Shown: positions 14,371-24,410, numbered from the stretch's first letter. The stretch is 64,000 nt of DNA from Bacillus sp. WMMC1349 (GCF_013155385.1 NZ_JABJUQ010000007.1:2586001-2650000); one strand, 5' to 3'. Made by a program: numbers and translations. The notes: a model not told the origin generated them from the sequence alone.

Positions 14371-14393
14371 CTCTTCAAAACAGAAGAGGTGCG
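14366..14393 (-). terminator. Terminator of the sdh operon
   Basis: On the minus strand ACCTCTTC/GAAGAGGT with a six-base loop is followed by GTTTTC, four bases after the sdhB stop. It overlaps the ysmA start, so ysmA needs read-through or its own promoter. Confidence 0.75.
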
Positions 14394-14397
14394 TTCT

Positions 14398-15162
14398 TTA
14401 CTCTGTGTGGTCGCTTCCAAAGAAGTTTTTAAATGCTTGAACGGTCGTATCTCTGTTTAATGCTGCGATTGATGTTGTGAGAGGAATTCCTTTCGGACAT
14501 GCCTGAACACAATTTTGTGAGTTTCCGCAATTGGCCAAACCGCCGTCTCCCATAATAGCCTCCAACCGCTCCGACTTATTCATCGCCCCTGTCGGATGGG
14601 TATTGAACAAACGAACTTGTGAAAGTGGGGCAGGTCCAATAAAGTTTGATTTATCATTAACATTTGGACATGCTTCAAGACAAACCCCGCAAGTCATACA
14701 TTTTGATAGTTCATAAGCCCATTGCCGTTTTTTTTCAGGCATTCTTGGTCCAGGTCCTAAATCATATGTGCCATCAATTGGAACCCATGCTTTAACTTTT
14801 TTTAACGAATCAAACATCTGGCTCCTGTCTACTTGAAGATCGCGGACAACCGGGAAAGTTTTCATCGGCTCTAGACGTATCGGCTGTTCAAGTTTGTCAA
14901 TTAATGCTGTACAAGACTGCCTTGGTTTTCCGTTAATGACCATTGAACAAGCGCCGCATACTTCTTCCAGACAGTTCATGTCCCAAGCTATTGGTGTAGT
15001 TTTTTCCCCTTCTGCATTTACAGGCTTTCTTCTAATTTCCATTAGTGCAGAAATGACGTTCATATTCGGCCGATAATCAATTTCAAACTCTTCCTGATAA
15101 GGAGTGGAGTCTGCAGTTTCCTGACGAGTGATAATAAATTTAATGGTCTTTTTTTCACTCAT
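14398..15162 (-). CDS. sdhB: Succinate dehydrogenase iron-sulfur subunit
   Basis: 254 residues. SdhB carries electrons from the flavin of SdhA to the membrane cytochrome. The 2Fe-2S site is in CLEEVCGACS with the later C of KPRQSC (about residues 65-84). The 4Fe-4S ligands are in CMTCGVCLEACP, and CGNSQNCVQACPKGIP completes the 3Fe-4S site. The ATG overlaps the sdhA stop by four bases, so the two are coupled, and it is the last gene of sdhCAB as in B. subtilis. Confidence 0.97.
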   Translation of the reverse strand: MSEKKTIKFIITRQETADSTPYQEEFEIDYRPNMNVISALMEIRRKPVNAEGEKTTPIAWDMNCLEEVCGACSMVINGKPRQSCTALIDKLEQPIRLEPMKTFPVVRDLQVDRSQMFDSLKKVKAWVPIDGTYDLGPGPRMPEKKRQWAYELSKCMTCGVCLEACPNVNDKSNFIGPAPLSQVRLFNTHPTGAMNKSERLEAIMGDGGLANCGNSQNCVQACPKGIPLTTSIAALNRDTTVQAFKNFFGSDHTE

Positions 15163-16922
15163 GATTTCGCCACCTTCTTCTTCGAATAATCCCGTTTACG
15201 TGGTGCGATTAATGAAACATCAACATCTTCATAATGAAAATTCGGTGCTTCAAACTCCCCTTTATGTTGAGCCATTGTTGTTTTTAACCATTCCTCATCA
15301 CTACGTTCAGGAAAATCTGGTTTATAATGGGCACCGCGGCTTTCATTTCGATTGTATGCACCAATCGTGACTACCCTTGCTAGTTGCAACATATTGCGAA
15401 GCTGACGTGTAAACACAGCACCTTGGTTACTCCATTTGGCGGTATCATTAATATTGATATTTTCGTAACGTTCTATTATTTCTTGAATTTTATCATCTGT
15501 TTCTAATAGTTTGTCATTATGGCGAACAACCGTCACATTATCAGTCATCCATTCGCCAAGCTCTTTATGAAGTACATAGGCATTTTCATCGCCGTCCATC
15601 TTCATAATGTCTGCCCATTTTTCCTCTTCTTGTTTAATATAATGATCATAAAGTGAAGAAGAAAAATCTTCAGCAGATGTTTCTAATCCCCGAACATATT
15701 TGACAGCGTTTGGTCCTGCTACCATCCCGCCATAAATTGCAGATAAGAGAGAGTTTGCCCCCAATCGATTTCCACCGTGCATGGAATAATCACATTCTCC
15801 TGCGGCAAATAGTCCCGGGATATTTGTCATTTGGTCATAATCGACCCACAAGCCACCCATAGAGTAATGGACAGCCGGAAAGATTTTCATTGGCAGCTTA
15901 CGTGGATCGTCTCCCATAAATTTTTCATAGATTTCAATAATACCACCCAGTTTAATATCAAGCTCTTTCGGATCTTTATGGGAAAGGTCGAGGTATACCA
16001 TGTTCTCGCCATTAATTCCTAGTTTTTGTCTAACACAAACATCAAAAATTTCACGGGTCGCAATATCACGTGGCACGAGATTTCCATAGGCTGGATATTT
16101 TTCTTCAAGAAAATACCAAGGTTTTCCGTCTTTATAAGTCCAGACACGTCCACCTTCTCCACGGGCTGATTCACTCATCAGTCTCAATTTGTCATCCCCT
16201 GGAATGGCTGTCGGGTGAATTTGAATGAATTCGCCGTTTGCGTAATATGCACCTTGCTGATAAACGATTGAAGCTGCAGATCCTGTATTGATCATTGAAT
16301 TTGTTGATTTTCCAAAGATAATCCCCGGTCCGCCAGTTGCCATAATAACAGCATCCGAACGGAAAGAGTCAATCTCCATTGTTGTTAAATTTTGTGCGAC
16401 GATGCCGCGACATGTTCTGTCATCATCAAGCACAGCACCAAGGAATTCCCAGCCTTCATATTTTGTCACAAGTCCCTCAACTTCAAAGCGGCGGACCTGT
16501 TCATCAAGTGCATAAAGAAGCTGCTGTCCTGTCGTTGCTCCAGCAAATGCCGTCCGATGATGCTGAGTTCCTCCAAATCGTCGAAAATCGAGGAGACCTT
16601 CAGGTGTTCTATTAAACATCACTCCCATGCGGTCAAGCAAGTGAATAATCGATGGAGCTGCCTCACACATCGCCTTCACTGGCGGCTGATTAGCCAAAAA
16701 GTCGCCTCCATAAACCGTATCATCAAAATGCTCCCAAGGAGAGTCGCCTTCCCCTTTTGTATTAACCGCACCATTGATTCCACCTTGCGCACATACTGAA
16801 TGTGAGCGTTTTACTGGAACAATGGAAAATAGTTTTACACTTGTTCCTTTTTCCGCTGCTTTAATAGTCGCCATCAGACCTGCAAGTCCTCCGCCGACAA
16901 CGATGATGCTTGAATTACTCAT
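15159..16922 (-). CDS. sdhA: Succinate dehydrogenase flavoprotein subunit
   Basis: 587 residues. SdhA oxidises succinate to fumarate using covalently bound FAD. The N-terminus has the dinucleotide motif VVGGGLAGL. The flavin-linking histidine is in SHSVCAQGG, and the active-site region holds HPTAIPG, SESARGEGGRVW and MGGLWVDYDQMTNIPGLFAA, followed by GEC near residue 375. The C-terminus carries NESRGAHYKPDFPERSDEEW. It lies 33 bases after sdhC and overlaps sdhB. Confidence 0.97.
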   Translation of the reverse strand: MSNSSIIVVGGGLAGLMATIKAAEKGTSVKLFSIVPVKRSHSVCAQGGINGAVNTKGEGDSPWEHFDDTVYGGDFLANQPPVKAMCEAAPSIIHLLDRMGVMFNRTPEGLLDFRRFGGTQHHRTAFAGATTGQQLLYALDEQVRRFEVEGLVTKYEGWEFLGAVLDDDRTCRGIVAQNLTTMEIDSFRSDAVIMATGGPGIIFGKSTNSMINTGSAASIVYQQGAYYANGEFIQIHPTAIPGDDKLRLMSESARGEGGRVWTYKDGKPWYFLEEKYPAYGNLVPRDIATREIFDVCVRQKLGINGENMVYLDLSHKDPKELDIKLGGIIEIYEKFMGDDPRKLPMKIFPAVHYSMGGLWVDYDQMTNIPGLFAAGECDYSMHGGNRLGANSLLSAIYGGMVAGPNAVKYVRGLETSAEDFSSSLYDHYIKQEEEKWADIMKMDGDENAYVLHKELGEWMTDNVTVVRHNDKLLETDDKIQEIIERYENININDTAKWSNQGAVFTRQLRNMLQLARVVTIGAYNRNESRGAHYKPDFPERSDEEWLKTTMAQHKGEFEAPNFHYEDVDVSLIAPRKRDYSKKKVAKS

Positions 16923-16955
16923 GCCAAGCCCACTCCCTCTAGTAATCTAGTTCTT

Positions 16956-17564
16956 TTACACAAATGCCAAAATCGCTCTTAGTCCTACATAGGACAACAC
17001 AACAAAGACTCCCATTGTCACAAACGTGGATATTCGCTGTGATCGCGGAGAAACGGTAATTCCCCAAGTGACAGCAAACGACCATAAACCGTTTGAGAAG
17101 TGGAAGATTGTTGAAAGGACACCTACAATGTAAAAGCCGAGCATAATTGGGGAGCTTAAAATATGAGCCATCATGTCAAAATTTACTTCTGCCCCCATTT
17201 GGGCAGCAATCCGTGTTTCCCAGACATGCCAGCTGACAAATATTAAAGTTATAATTCCTGTAAACCGCTGTAGAACGAACATCCAGTTTCTCATGTAACC
17301 AAACTTATTCGTGTTTACTTTTGCTGTAAATGCTATATAGATGCCATAGACAGCATGATAGACAAGCGGAAGAAAAATAACAAATATTTCTAAAGCATAC
17401 CTGAAAGGCAGGCTTTCCATAAAATGAGCAGCACGATTAAATGCTTCCTCTCCCCTTGCCGCAAAATGGTTGACAACTAAATGTTGAATCAAAAAAATGC
17501 CAACCGGTATGACCCCAAGCAAAGAATGTAGTCTCCGATACGCAAACTCTCTGTTCCCGGCCAT
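16956..17564 (-). CDS. sdhC: Succinate dehydrogenase cytochrome b558 subunit
   Basis: 202 residues with five membrane helices, anchoring SdhAB and reducing menaquinone. The histidines expected to ligate the two haems lie in helices 1-4: SLLGVIPVGIFLIQH, PLVYHAVYG, FVSWHVWE and STIFHFSNGLW. This is the diheme Bacillus type. It is the first gene of the sdhCAB operon, with a 55-base upstream segment carrying ATAGGAGG before the GGGG-rich start. Confidence 0.95.
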   Translation of the reverse strand: MAGNREFAYRRLHSLLGVIPVGIFLIQHLVVNHFAARGEEAFNRAAHFMESLPFRYALEIFVIFLPLVYHAVYGIYIAFTAKVNTNKFGYMRNWMFVLQRFTGIITLIFVSWHVWETRIAAQMGAEVNFDMMAHILSSPIMLGFYIVGVLSTIFHFSNGLWSFAVTWGITVSPRSQRISTFVTMGVFVVLSYVGLRAILAFV

Positions 17565-17860
17565 TGCTTTACCCCCTAGTTGATAAGTGCATCCGTATTG
17601 AAAGGCCTCCTATCCCCATTTGTCTTCAATAGCACTTTGTTAAGTTTTTATGACAATTTCATTTTACTCCTATGAGAAAAACGCGTCAAGAAAACGCGTT
17701 CATAAATTGTAATTTTCTAAAACTTAAAGATATTTTTGAAAATTTTATTTTATTAGAAAACAAATATATCAAATTTTTCTTTTCAAAAGTTCATCTTTTC
17801 TGTAATCTTTTACCCCATTTAAGCTATAATAAACGAAGGAAAGAGGGGGAGTCATAAGAT

Positions 17861-18304
17861 ATGAAGAAATATGAAGAAAACTTAGAAACATTAAAAGAAC
17901 TGGAAGTCTCCGCATATGCTTACGAACTAATCAGAGAAATCGTGCTACCTGACATGCTGGGACAAGACCATTCCGATATGATGTATTGGGCGGGTAAACA
18001 TCTAGCCCGAAAATTCCCACTCGAATCATGGAATGATATCCCTGCGTTTTTCCATGATGCAGGCTGGGGCACTCTCACAATGGTCTATTCAAAAAAACAG
18101 GAGTTGGAATTTGAACTTGAAGGCCCGTTAGTCTCAAACCGACTTAAATTTCAAAAAGAACCTTGCTTTCAGCTCGAAGCTGGATTTATCGCTGAACAAA
18201 TTCAGCTAATGAATGAACACATCACAGAATCATATGAACAAGTGAAAAAAAGAGCGGAAAAAGTTGTTTTAATGGTGAAATGGGATTTACAAGATCCAAG
18301 CTAA
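17861..18304 (+). CDS. yslB: YslB family protein
   Basis: 147 residues of the DUF2507 family (YslB), a small soluble protein conserved beside sdhCAB in Bacillus. Recognisable parts are LRE-type start ELEVSAYAYELIREIVLPDM, the WAGK.LAR segment, and FHDAGWGTL. It is transcribed away from sdh, with AAGAGGGGG before the ATG and TATAAT at 17825. It belongs to the V4R/transcriptional regulator-like fold by family description; function not established. A terminator follows. Confidence 0.88.
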   Translation: MKKYEENLETLKELEVSAYAYELIREIVLPDMLGQDHSDMMYWAGKHLARKFPLESWNDIPAFFHDAGWGTLTMVYSKKQELEFELEGPLVSNRLKFQKEPCFQLEAGFIAEQIQLMNEHITESYEQVKKRAEKVVLMVKWDLQDPS

Positions 18305-18623
18305 GGTAATGATAAAGAGGCTTCTCCAGCCTCTTTATCTGTTTCGCTGATGATTGCTTCGTTTTTCAGTTCTGACGAAGCGACTTAGCTCGCCGTCACA
18401 ATTTGTGCAGATCGCTCACTTCATATAAATTTATTCGTTAGTAAGGTCGCTACTAGGAAACACACTATAAAAACTACTACATTTATATACCTCTATTCCT
18501 TTCAACATTTTTTTACTCTCTCTTAGAAATTGCTGTTTACATTTCATAAAATGAGTGTGAGTCCAGAAAAAAATAAGCGACCTTAGCTTGGGAAAATCAA
18601 GTTAAGGTCGGCTCCCTTTACAA
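18305..18623. other. Convergent intergenic region with two terminators
   Basis: GATAAAGAGGC/GCCTCTTTATC at 18311-18343 ends yslB. CGACCTTAGCTTG/CAAGTTAAGGTCG with a minus-strand T-run at 18566-18610 ends lysC. Between them I see only AT-rich DNA with no protein frame. Confidence 0.7.
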
Positions 18624-19121
18624 TTACTTACTTTCTACAGTTATTTTTGATAACTCAAATGCATCATGCAAAGCTTCAACAGCTTTTACCATATCGTTCT
18701 CATGAATGACAGTTGATACTTTAATCTCTGAGGTGCTTACCATTTTAACCTGAATATTGTTGTCTGCAAGAACCGCAAACATCTTCGCAGCTACACCTGG
18801 GTTAGAAATCATGCCGGAGCCAACGATCGATACTTTTGCAAGACTGTTTTCAGTTTCAATCTGCTTATAATTCAATACATCTTTGTATTTTTCAAGGACT
18901 TTAACTGTTCTTGAGCAGCATTCTGTTTTGACGGAAAATGAGATTGATGTTTCACTTGTGTTTGTGACAGATTGAATAATAATATCCACATTGATATTTT
19001 CGTTAGCAAGCGTTGTAAAAATAGTAGACAATGTCGTTAATCCACTCGGAAGTCCGCATACCGTGACACGTGTCATTTGATCTTCAAACGCAATTCCTCT
19101 TACGACTAAGTTCTGCTCCAT
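18624..19121 (-). CDS. lysC: Aspartokinase II beta subunit from internal start
   Basis: In B. subtilis the aspartokinase II beta subunit is made from an in-frame internal start in lysC. Here the ATG at codon 246 (MEQNLVVRGIAFEDQ) has GAGGAGG eight bases upstream, a ribosome site that serves no other gene. The product is 165 residues and consists of the two ACT regulatory domains. This supports the same alpha2beta2 arrangement. Confidence 0.85.
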   Translation of the reverse strand: MEQNLVVRGIAFEDQMTRVTVCGLPSGLTTLSTIFTTLANENINVDIIIQSVTNTSETSISFSVKTECCSRTVKVLEKYKDVLNYKQIETENSLAKVSIVGSGMISNPGVAAKMFAVLADNNIQVKMVSTSEIKVSTVIHENDMVKAVEALHDAFELSKITVESK

Positions 19122-19856
19122 TGGCGATTCCTCCTCAATTAATGTGCCTGCTGTTAATTCTGTACTTGACCGAACTTCCAGGGTGACCTCATAGTTCTTT
19201 GCAAATTCAACAGCTCTTGGATGTAGGACACCCGCTCCAAGATTAGCAAGTTCAAGCATTTCATCGTAGGAAATCCCGTCAAGCTTTCTAGCTGTGTTCA
19301 CATAACGTGGATCTGTTGTAAAAACTCCTGGCACATCTGTATAAATATCGCATTTGTTCGCTTTTAGGGCAGCAGCTAGGGCAACAGCTGTAGTATCAGA
19401 CCCGCCTCTGCCAAGCGTTGTGATTTCCCCTTCGTCAGTGATCCCTTGAAATCCTGCGACAACAATGATTTTCCCCTCTTTTAAATGTTTTTTCAGCTTC
19501 GTTGTTTCAATATGGGTAATTCTCGCATTTCCATAAATGCATTCTGTTTGAATACCGGCTTGCCACCCTGTAAATGAAACAGCATGATGCCCTTTTTCTT
19601 GCAATGCCAATGTCAATAAAGAAATGGTTACTTGTTCTCCGGTTGTCAAAAGCATGTCCATTTCTCGCTGGCTTGGCTGCTCAGCCATTTCTCTAGCAAG
19701 TGCGACGAGTGAATCTGTTGATTTTCCCATAGCTGAAACAACGACAACAACATCATTGCCTCTTTGTTTTTCTTCAATGACACGGTTAGACACATTTAAA
19801 ATTTTTTTCACCGATCCTACTGAAGTTCCACCAAATTTTTGAACGATAAGCCCCAT
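18624..19856 (-). CDS. lysC: Aspartokinase II, lysine-sensitive (alpha subunit)
   Basis: 410 residues, the size of B. subtilis LysC. It phosphorylates aspartate, the first step of lysine, threonine, methionine and diaminopimelate synthesis. The kinase domain opens with VQKFGGTSVGS and has TTLGRGGSDTTAVALAA near residue 145-160. Two ACT domains follow from about residue 260 (RVTVCGLPSG..., VSIVGSGMISNPG...). Transcription is controlled by a lysine riboswitch in the 370-base leader. An internal start encodes the separate beta subunit. Confidence 0.97.
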   Translation of the reverse strand: MGLIVQKFGGTSVGSVKKILNVSNRVIEEKQRGNDVVVVVSAMGKSTDSLVALAREMAEQPSQREMDMLLTTGEQVTISLLTLALQEKGHHAVSFTGWQAGIQTECIYGNARITHIETTKLKKHLKEGKIIVVAGFQGITDEGEITTLGRGGSDTTAVALAAALKANKCDIYTDVPGVFTTDPRYVNTARKLDGISYDEMLELANLGAGVLHPRAVEFAKNYEVTLEVRSSTELTAGTLIEEESPMEQNLVVRGIAFEDQMTRVTVCGLPSGLTTLSTIFTTLANENINVDIIIQSVTNTSETSISFSVKTECCSRTVKVLEKYKDVLNYKQIETENSLAKVSIVGSGMISNPGVAAKMFAVLADNNIQVKMVSTSEIKVSTVIHENDMVKAVEALHDAFELSKITVESK

Positions 19857-19924
19857 CTCATACCACCCTTTTTAATTTCGTTCGTGCATATTTGTATGGA
19901 GAGTACTTTTACAGTTTTTGCAAA

Positions 19925-20165
19925 CAAAAAAACAATGAGAGAAGTCCCCCATTGCTTTAATCAACAAAAATGCCGATGTTATAAACAACGAGATAGCCCT
20001 CCAAGAAAGAGACTTTCTTGACAGCCTTTCATTTATTCAATGAAAAGCCAGCAAATAAAACAGATGGATGTTTAATCGCTTCGGCGACGCTCCCCTTTCA
20101 ACCTTCTTCCTCGAAATCCACCTTTCTCAGAAAGCCTACTCTTGAAGTTCGCACCTCTATCTTCA
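19925..20165 (-). ncRNA. Lysine riboswitch (L-box) of lysC
   Basis: On the minus strand the conserved L-box pieces appear in order: AGAGGTGCGAACTTCAAGAG at about 20145-20165, GGAGCGTCGCCGAAGCG near 20090, the CATCTGTT/GCTGGCTTT arms, GGCTGTCAAG and GGAGGGCTATCTCG near 19990. A terminator hairpin (CAATGGGGG/CATTG region then seven T) follows at about 19925-19956. Lysine binding would favour termination before lysC. Limits are approximate. Confidence 0.92.
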
Positions 20166-20201
20166 CCATATTACACGATCTTCATTATGAAATTATTAAA
20201 A

Positions 20202-20230
20202 ATTTTACCAGATCCCTTTTAAAAATTCAA
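20202..20230 (-). promoter_or_regulatory. Probable sigma-A promoter of lysC
   Basis: Minus strand TTGAAT, 17-base spacer, TAAAAT. It lies about 40 bases before the riboswitch and immediately after the uvrC stop codon. Confidence 0.5.
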
Positions 20231-20232
20231 TA

Positions 20233-22005
20233 CTATTTTTTTAAAGCTTCCATAATCAGTTGTGCTGTCGTCTGCGGAATTCCCGCTTTTTGTATATCTT
20301 CAACACTTGCTTCCTTCATTTTTTTTACAGATCCGAAGTGTTTTAACAGTAACTTTTTCCGTTGTTCACCAACACCGGGAATGCCATCTAACACAGATTG
20401 AAAGGCACTTTTGCCCCGCAGCTGTCTGTGAAAGCTGATTGCAAATCGGTGCACTTCATCTTGAATGCGCTGAAGTAAATAAAACTCCTGACTATTTCGT
20501 TCAAGCTGTACGATCTCAAGTGGATCACCAATGACAAGATTTGCTGTTCGGTGTTTATCATCCTTGACCAACCCTGCTACAGGTACATGAAGGCTGAGTT
20601 CGTTTTCAAGAACATCAATGGCGGCTGAAACTTGCCCTTTTCCCCCATCAATTAAAATCAAGTCTGGGAGTGGCAAATTTTCTTTTAAAACCCGTGTATA
20701 TCTCCTTCTAACGACTTCACGCATTGAACCGTAATCATCAGGTCCTTCAACCGTTTTAATTTTATATTTTCGATATTCTTTTTTATGCGGCTTACCATCA
20801 AGAAAAACAATCATCGCTGACACGGGATCAGTTCCTTGAATATTTGAATTATCGAATGCTTCAATTCTGTATGGTGTGTAAATGTTAAGCGCTTTGCCCA
20901 GTTTTTCGATTGCGCCGATTGTCCGTTCTTCATCTCGTTCGATAAGCGAAAATTTTTCTTTCAAAGCAAGTTTTGCATTTTTATGGGCTAGTAGAAGCAA
21001 ATCTTTTTTCGCTCCTCTTTTTGGTTGACGGACATTTGCTTCCAAAAGTGCTTCAATCATTTCTTTATCAACGCTGTCAGGCACCAAAATTTCTTTCGGG
21101 ATAAAATGGTTATTTTTTGAATAGAACTGCCCGATAAATGTTAGAAACTCTTCTTCTGCCTCTCTGTATAAAGGAAACATACTGACATCTCTTTCAATCA
21201 ATTTACCCTGTCTGACAAAAAAGACTTGAACACACATCCACCCTTTATCATATGAATATGCAAAGACATCGCGGTCTACTAAATCATTCATTGTCATCTT
21301 TTGCTTTTCCATTATTGCCTCAATATGAGCGATCTGATCGCGGTATTCTTTTGCTCTTTCAAACTGAAGCTGTTCAGATGCCTCCATCATCTTTGTTTCG
21401 AGTTCTTTTTTGACTGCACTGTAACCGCCTTTCAAAAAGCGGCTAATTTCCTCAGTCAATTGTCTGTTCGTATCTTCTGAGACATCATACACACATGGAG
21501 CCAGGCACTGCCCTAGGTGATAATACAAACAGACACGGTCTGGCAGCTTTGCACATTTTCTGAGCGGATAGAGACGATCAAGGAGCTTTTTCGCTTCCCT
21601 TGCAGCCTGTACATTAGGATATGGACCAAAGTAGCGCCCTTTATCTTTTTTAACATTTCGCGTCACAATGAGTTTTGGATGCCGTTCATTGGTGATTTTG
21701 ATGAAAGGATAGCTTTTATCATCCTTTAGCATCACATTGTATTTAGGATCATATTTTTTTATTAAATTCATTTCGAGGATCAGTGCTTCGATATTCGATG
21801 AGGTGACAATATATTCAAAATCTTCTATTTCACTGACGAGCCGCTGTGTCTTCGCATCATGAGACCCGCTAAAATAGGAGCGAACTCTATTTTTCAAGAT
21901 TTTCGCTTTCCCAACATAGATCACGGTCTGCTGCCTATCTTTCATCAAGTAACAGCCCGGCTGATCAGGAAGAATCGCAAGTTTTTCTTTAATTATTTTA
22001 TTCAT
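20233..22005 (-). CDS. uvrC: Excinuclease ABC subunit C
   Basis: 590 residues. UvrC makes the two incisions around DNA lesions after UvrAB recognition. The N-terminal GIY-YIG nuclease domain is at about 10-95 ([20 protein letters not shown]). The UVR motif for UvrB binding lies near 195-230, and the C-terminal RNase H-like nuclease follows with [20 protein letters not shown] and [13 protein letters not shown]. Helix-hairpin-helix repeats close the protein ([20 protein letters not shown]). The start at 22005 (MNKIIKEKL) fits the family; upstream codons have no support. Confidence 0.95.
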   Translation of the reverse strand: MNKIIKEKLAILPDQPGCYLMKDRQQTVIYVGKAKILKNRVRSYFSGSHDAKTQRLVSEIEDFEYIVTSSNIEALILEMNLIKKYDPKYNVMLKDDKSYPFIKITNERHPKLIVTRNVKKDKGRYFGPYPNVQAAREAKKLLDRLYPLRKCAKLPDRVCLYYHLGQCLAPCVYDVSEDTNRQLTEEISRFLKGGYSAVKKELETKMMEASEQLQFERAKEYRDQIAHIEAIMEKQKMTMNDLVDRDVFAYSYDKGWMCVQVFFVRQGKLIERDVSMFPLYREAEEEFLTFIGQFYSKNNHFIPKEILVPDSVDKEMIEALLEANVRQPKRGAKKDLLLLAHKNAKLALKEKFSLIERDEERTIGAIEKLGKALNIYTPYRIEAFDNSNIQGTDPVSAMIVFLDGKPHKKEYRKYKIKTVEGPDDYGSMREVVRRRYTRVLKENLPLPDLILIDGGKGQVSAAIDVLENELSLHVPVAGLVKDDKHRTANLVIGDPLEIVQLERNSQEFYLLQRIQDEVHRFAISFHRQLRGKSAFQSVLDGIPGVGEQRKKLLLKHFGSVKKMKEASVEDIQKAGIPQTTAQLIMEALKK

Positions 22006-22091
22006 CAAAACCCATCCTTGTTTCGATTTTACTTGCTTATAGTTTACCATGACAAATCATACGTTCTCCACAACTGGGGTTTTATATCGTA

Positions 22092-22121
22092 TAAAAAAAA
22101 AGCGATCCCAACGGAATCGCC
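22092..22121 (-). terminator. Terminator after trxA
   Basis: Minus strand GGCGATTCC...GGGATCGC stem followed by nine T, about 15 bases after the trxA stop. Confidence 0.75.
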
Positions 22122-22135
22122 CTTACTCCCTTATA

Positions 22136-22450
22136 TTATAAATGTTTGTTAACCAGTTCTTCCAAAACTTCTTTTGGCTTAAATCCGACAGATGTTTCAG
22201 CTACTTCACCGTCTTTTAGTACAAGTAAAGTCGGAATACTCATCACACCGTATTTACCTGCTGTTTCCTGGTTTTCATCAACATCAATTTTTACAATTTT
22301 TAATTTATCTCCCATTTCCTGATCCAGTTCTTCAAGTACAGGGGCAATCATTTTGCAAGGTCCACACCAAGGTGCCCAAAAATCTACAAGAACGACACCT
22401 TCATTTGTTTCACTTGAAAATGTTTGATCTGTTGCTTTTACGATAGCCAT
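22136..22450 (-). CDS. trxA: Thioredoxin
   Basis: 104 residues, the standard thioredoxin length. The redox site WCGPC is at residues 28-32, and the cis-proline segment is [13 protein letters not shown]. It reduces disulfides in ribonucleotide reductase, PAPS reductase and other enzymes. Position between etfA and uvrC matches B. subtilis. AGGAATG precedes the ATG. Confidence 0.98.
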   Translation of the reverse strand: MAIVKATDQTFSSETNEGVVLVDFWAPWCGPCKMIAPVLEELDQEMGDKLKIVKIDVDENQETAGKYGVMSIPTLLVLKDGEVAETSVGFKPKEVLEELVNKHL

Positions 22451-22581
22451 TCTTTCATTCCTCCAATTGTGAAATTATGCTTTTTAGTATAGCATCTCCC
22501 TTTATTTCACGCTAACATATTGCTTCTTGAATATACGTTTCCCCATTTGTAACGTTTTACACCTATCATTTTCAAGCTGAT

Positions 22582-22612
22582 AAAAAAAACCGACCAGCTG
22601 GCCGGGCTTTTT
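22582..22612 (-). terminator. Terminator after etfA
   Basis: Minus strand AAGCCCGGCC/GGTCGGTTTTTTTT hairpin overlapping the etfA stop codon. Confidence 0.75.
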
Positions 22613-23589
22613 TAAGTGTTAACACTCAGCTTTTTAAACTCTTCTGTCAAAAGCGGGACGATTTCAAATAAATCTCCGACAATGCCGTAATCTGCAATGT
22701 TGAAAATATCTGCTTCAGGGTCTTTATTAATGGCTACAATAATTTTACTGTTAGACATCCCTGCCAGATGCTGAATCGCTCCTGAAATACCGCAAGCGAT
22801 ATATAGATCAGGCGTCACAACCTTTCCAGTTTGACCAATCTGCAATGAATAGTCGCAATAATCTGCGTCACACGCACCACGTGAAGCACCTACTGCGCCT
22901 CCAAGCACCTCTGCCAGCTCTTGTAATGGTTTAAAGCCGTCTGCACTTTTGACGCCACGTCCACCGGCAACAATAATTTTCGCCTCAGACAGGTCGACAC
23001 CTTCGGATGTCTTTTTAACCACTTCTTTAATCACAGTTCTAATGTCTTTCAAGTTTACGGAAATGCTATCAACCGTTCCTGTTCGACTTTCATCTTTTTC
23101 AAGCGGTTCAATGTTATTCGGTCTAATTGTTGCCAAAATCGGCTGATCTGTCGAAACTATTTTTTCAAATGCTTTACCTGAGTAAATAGGTCTAGTAAAA
23201 ATAATATTTCCACCAGTCATGCTTACATCAATCGCATCTGAGACTAGCCCAGCATCCATACGGGCTGCAAGTTTTGGAGATAAGTCTTTACCCATTGCTG
23301 TATGTCCAAAAACCACTGCATCTGGTTTTTCTTGTTCCAACACAGCCAGAAATGCTTGAGAAAAACCATCTGCCGTATAAGTTTTTAAAGCTGGATCTTC
23401 CGCAAGTAAAACTTTATCGGCACCATAATGAATCATTTCATTTGTAAAATCTGAAACAGATTCACCAATTAAAACCCCGATGACCTCTCCGCCTTCTGCA
23501 ATCTTTTTTCCAGTAGCTAATGCTTCAAAGGTAACATTTCTTAATGAGCCGTCACGGCATTCTCCCAACACAATCACTTTTTTGCTCAT
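22612..23589 (-). CDS. etfA: Electron transfer flavoprotein alpha subunit
   Basis: 325 residues. Together with EtfB it accepts electrons from acyl-CoA dehydrogenases in fatty acid oxidation. The C-terminal FAD domain is clear: VAGGRGVKSADGFKPLQELA, GAVGASRGACDADYC, QIGQTGKVVTPDLYIACGIS and HLAGM, then INKDPEADIFNIADYG. It lies 47 bases after etfB and ends the FadR-linked operon lcfA-fadR-fadB-etfB-etfA. Confidence 0.97.
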   Translation of the reverse strand: MSKKVIVLGECRDGSLRNVTFEALATGKKIAEGGEVIGVLIGESVSDFTNEMIHYGADKVLLAEDPALKTYTADGFSQAFLAVLEQEKPDAVVFGHTAMGKDLSPKLAARMDAGLVSDAIDVSMTGGNIIFTRPIYSGKAFEKIVSTDQPILATIRPNNIEPLEKDESRTGTVDSISVNLKDIRTVIKEVVKKTSEGVDLSEAKIIVAGGRGVKSADGFKPLQELAEVLGGAVGASRGACDADYCDYSLQIGQTGKVVTPDLYIACGISGAIQHLAGMSNSKIIVAINKDPEADIFNIADYGIVGDLFEIVPLLTEEFKKLSVNT

Positions 23590-23636
23590 GTCTATTTCCC
23601 CCTGTTTTTTAAATAACCGTTCATATCCCGTTAATT

Positions 23637-24410
23637 TTAAATAACCTTTGCTTCGCTTCTCAGTAATGACACAAGGTCTGTTGCCTGTTGTTCTGGATCA
23701 CCTTCAAGAATTTTACCTGCTTCTTTTTCGGGCGGCAAAAATCTTTCAATTGTCTTCGTTTTTGGAGCAACATCATCTTCATCTAGATCAAGATCATCCA
23801 ATTCCAGTTCTTCAAGAGGTTTTTTCTTCGCCTTCATAATCCCCGGTAGTGAAGGATAACGAGGTTCATTTAATCCCTGCTGAGCAGTGACAATTAGGGG
23901 CAGGGACGTTTCGATGATTTCAAGATCTCCCTCTGCATCACGTTCTGCTTCAACTTCATTCCCATTTACGGTCAGCTTTGTAATCGTTGTAATACAAGGT
24001 ATCCCAAGCAATTCAGCCAAACGCGGTGCAACTTGTCCCGAACCACCGTCAATAGCCACATTCCCACCAAGAATGATGTCAAATTCACGGTCTTTTAAAT
24101 AGTGATAGAGAATCGATGAAACCGAATATTGATCAGATTCCTCTACATCATCCTCAACATTGATCAGAACAGCTTTATCACACCCCATTGCTAACGCTGT
24201 TCTAAGCTCTTTTTCAGATTCTTCTTCACCAACAGTGACGACTGTAATCTCACCACCATGTTCCTCTTTTAGTTGAAGTGCCTCTTCAATTGCGTATTCA
24301 TCATAAGGATTGATGATAAATTCCGCACCATCTTCGTTGATTTGCCCTTGATCGATCTGAATTTTTTCCTCTGTGTCAAACGTGCGTTTCATTAAGACAT
24401 AAATGTTCAT
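23637..24410 (-). CDS. etfB: Electron transfer flavoprotein beta subunit
   Basis: 257 residues with the AMP-binding EtfB fold: NPYDEYAIEEALQLKE near residue 37 and ALAMGCDKAVLI, then GGNVAIDGGSGQVAPRLAEL at about 120. ERDAEGDLEIIETSLPLIVT and YPSLPGIMKAKKKP are conserved late motifs. The start MNIYVLMKRT at 24410 is preferred to an upstream GDEK extension, because GGGGGATGAAAAG supplies the ribosome site. Partner of EtfA. Confidence 0.96.
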   Translation of the reverse strand: MNIYVLMKRTFDTEEKIQIDQGQINEDGAEFIINPYDEYAIEEALQLKEEHGGEITVVTVGEEESEKELRTALAMGCDKAVLINVEDDVEESDQYSVSSILYHYLKDREFDIILGGNVAIDGGSGQVAPRLAELLGIPCITTITKLTVNGNEVEAERDAEGDLEIIETSLPLIVTAQQGLNEPRYPSLPGIMKAKKKPLEELELDDLDLDEDDVAPKTKTIERFLPPEKEAGKILEGDPEQQATDLVSLLRSEAKVI

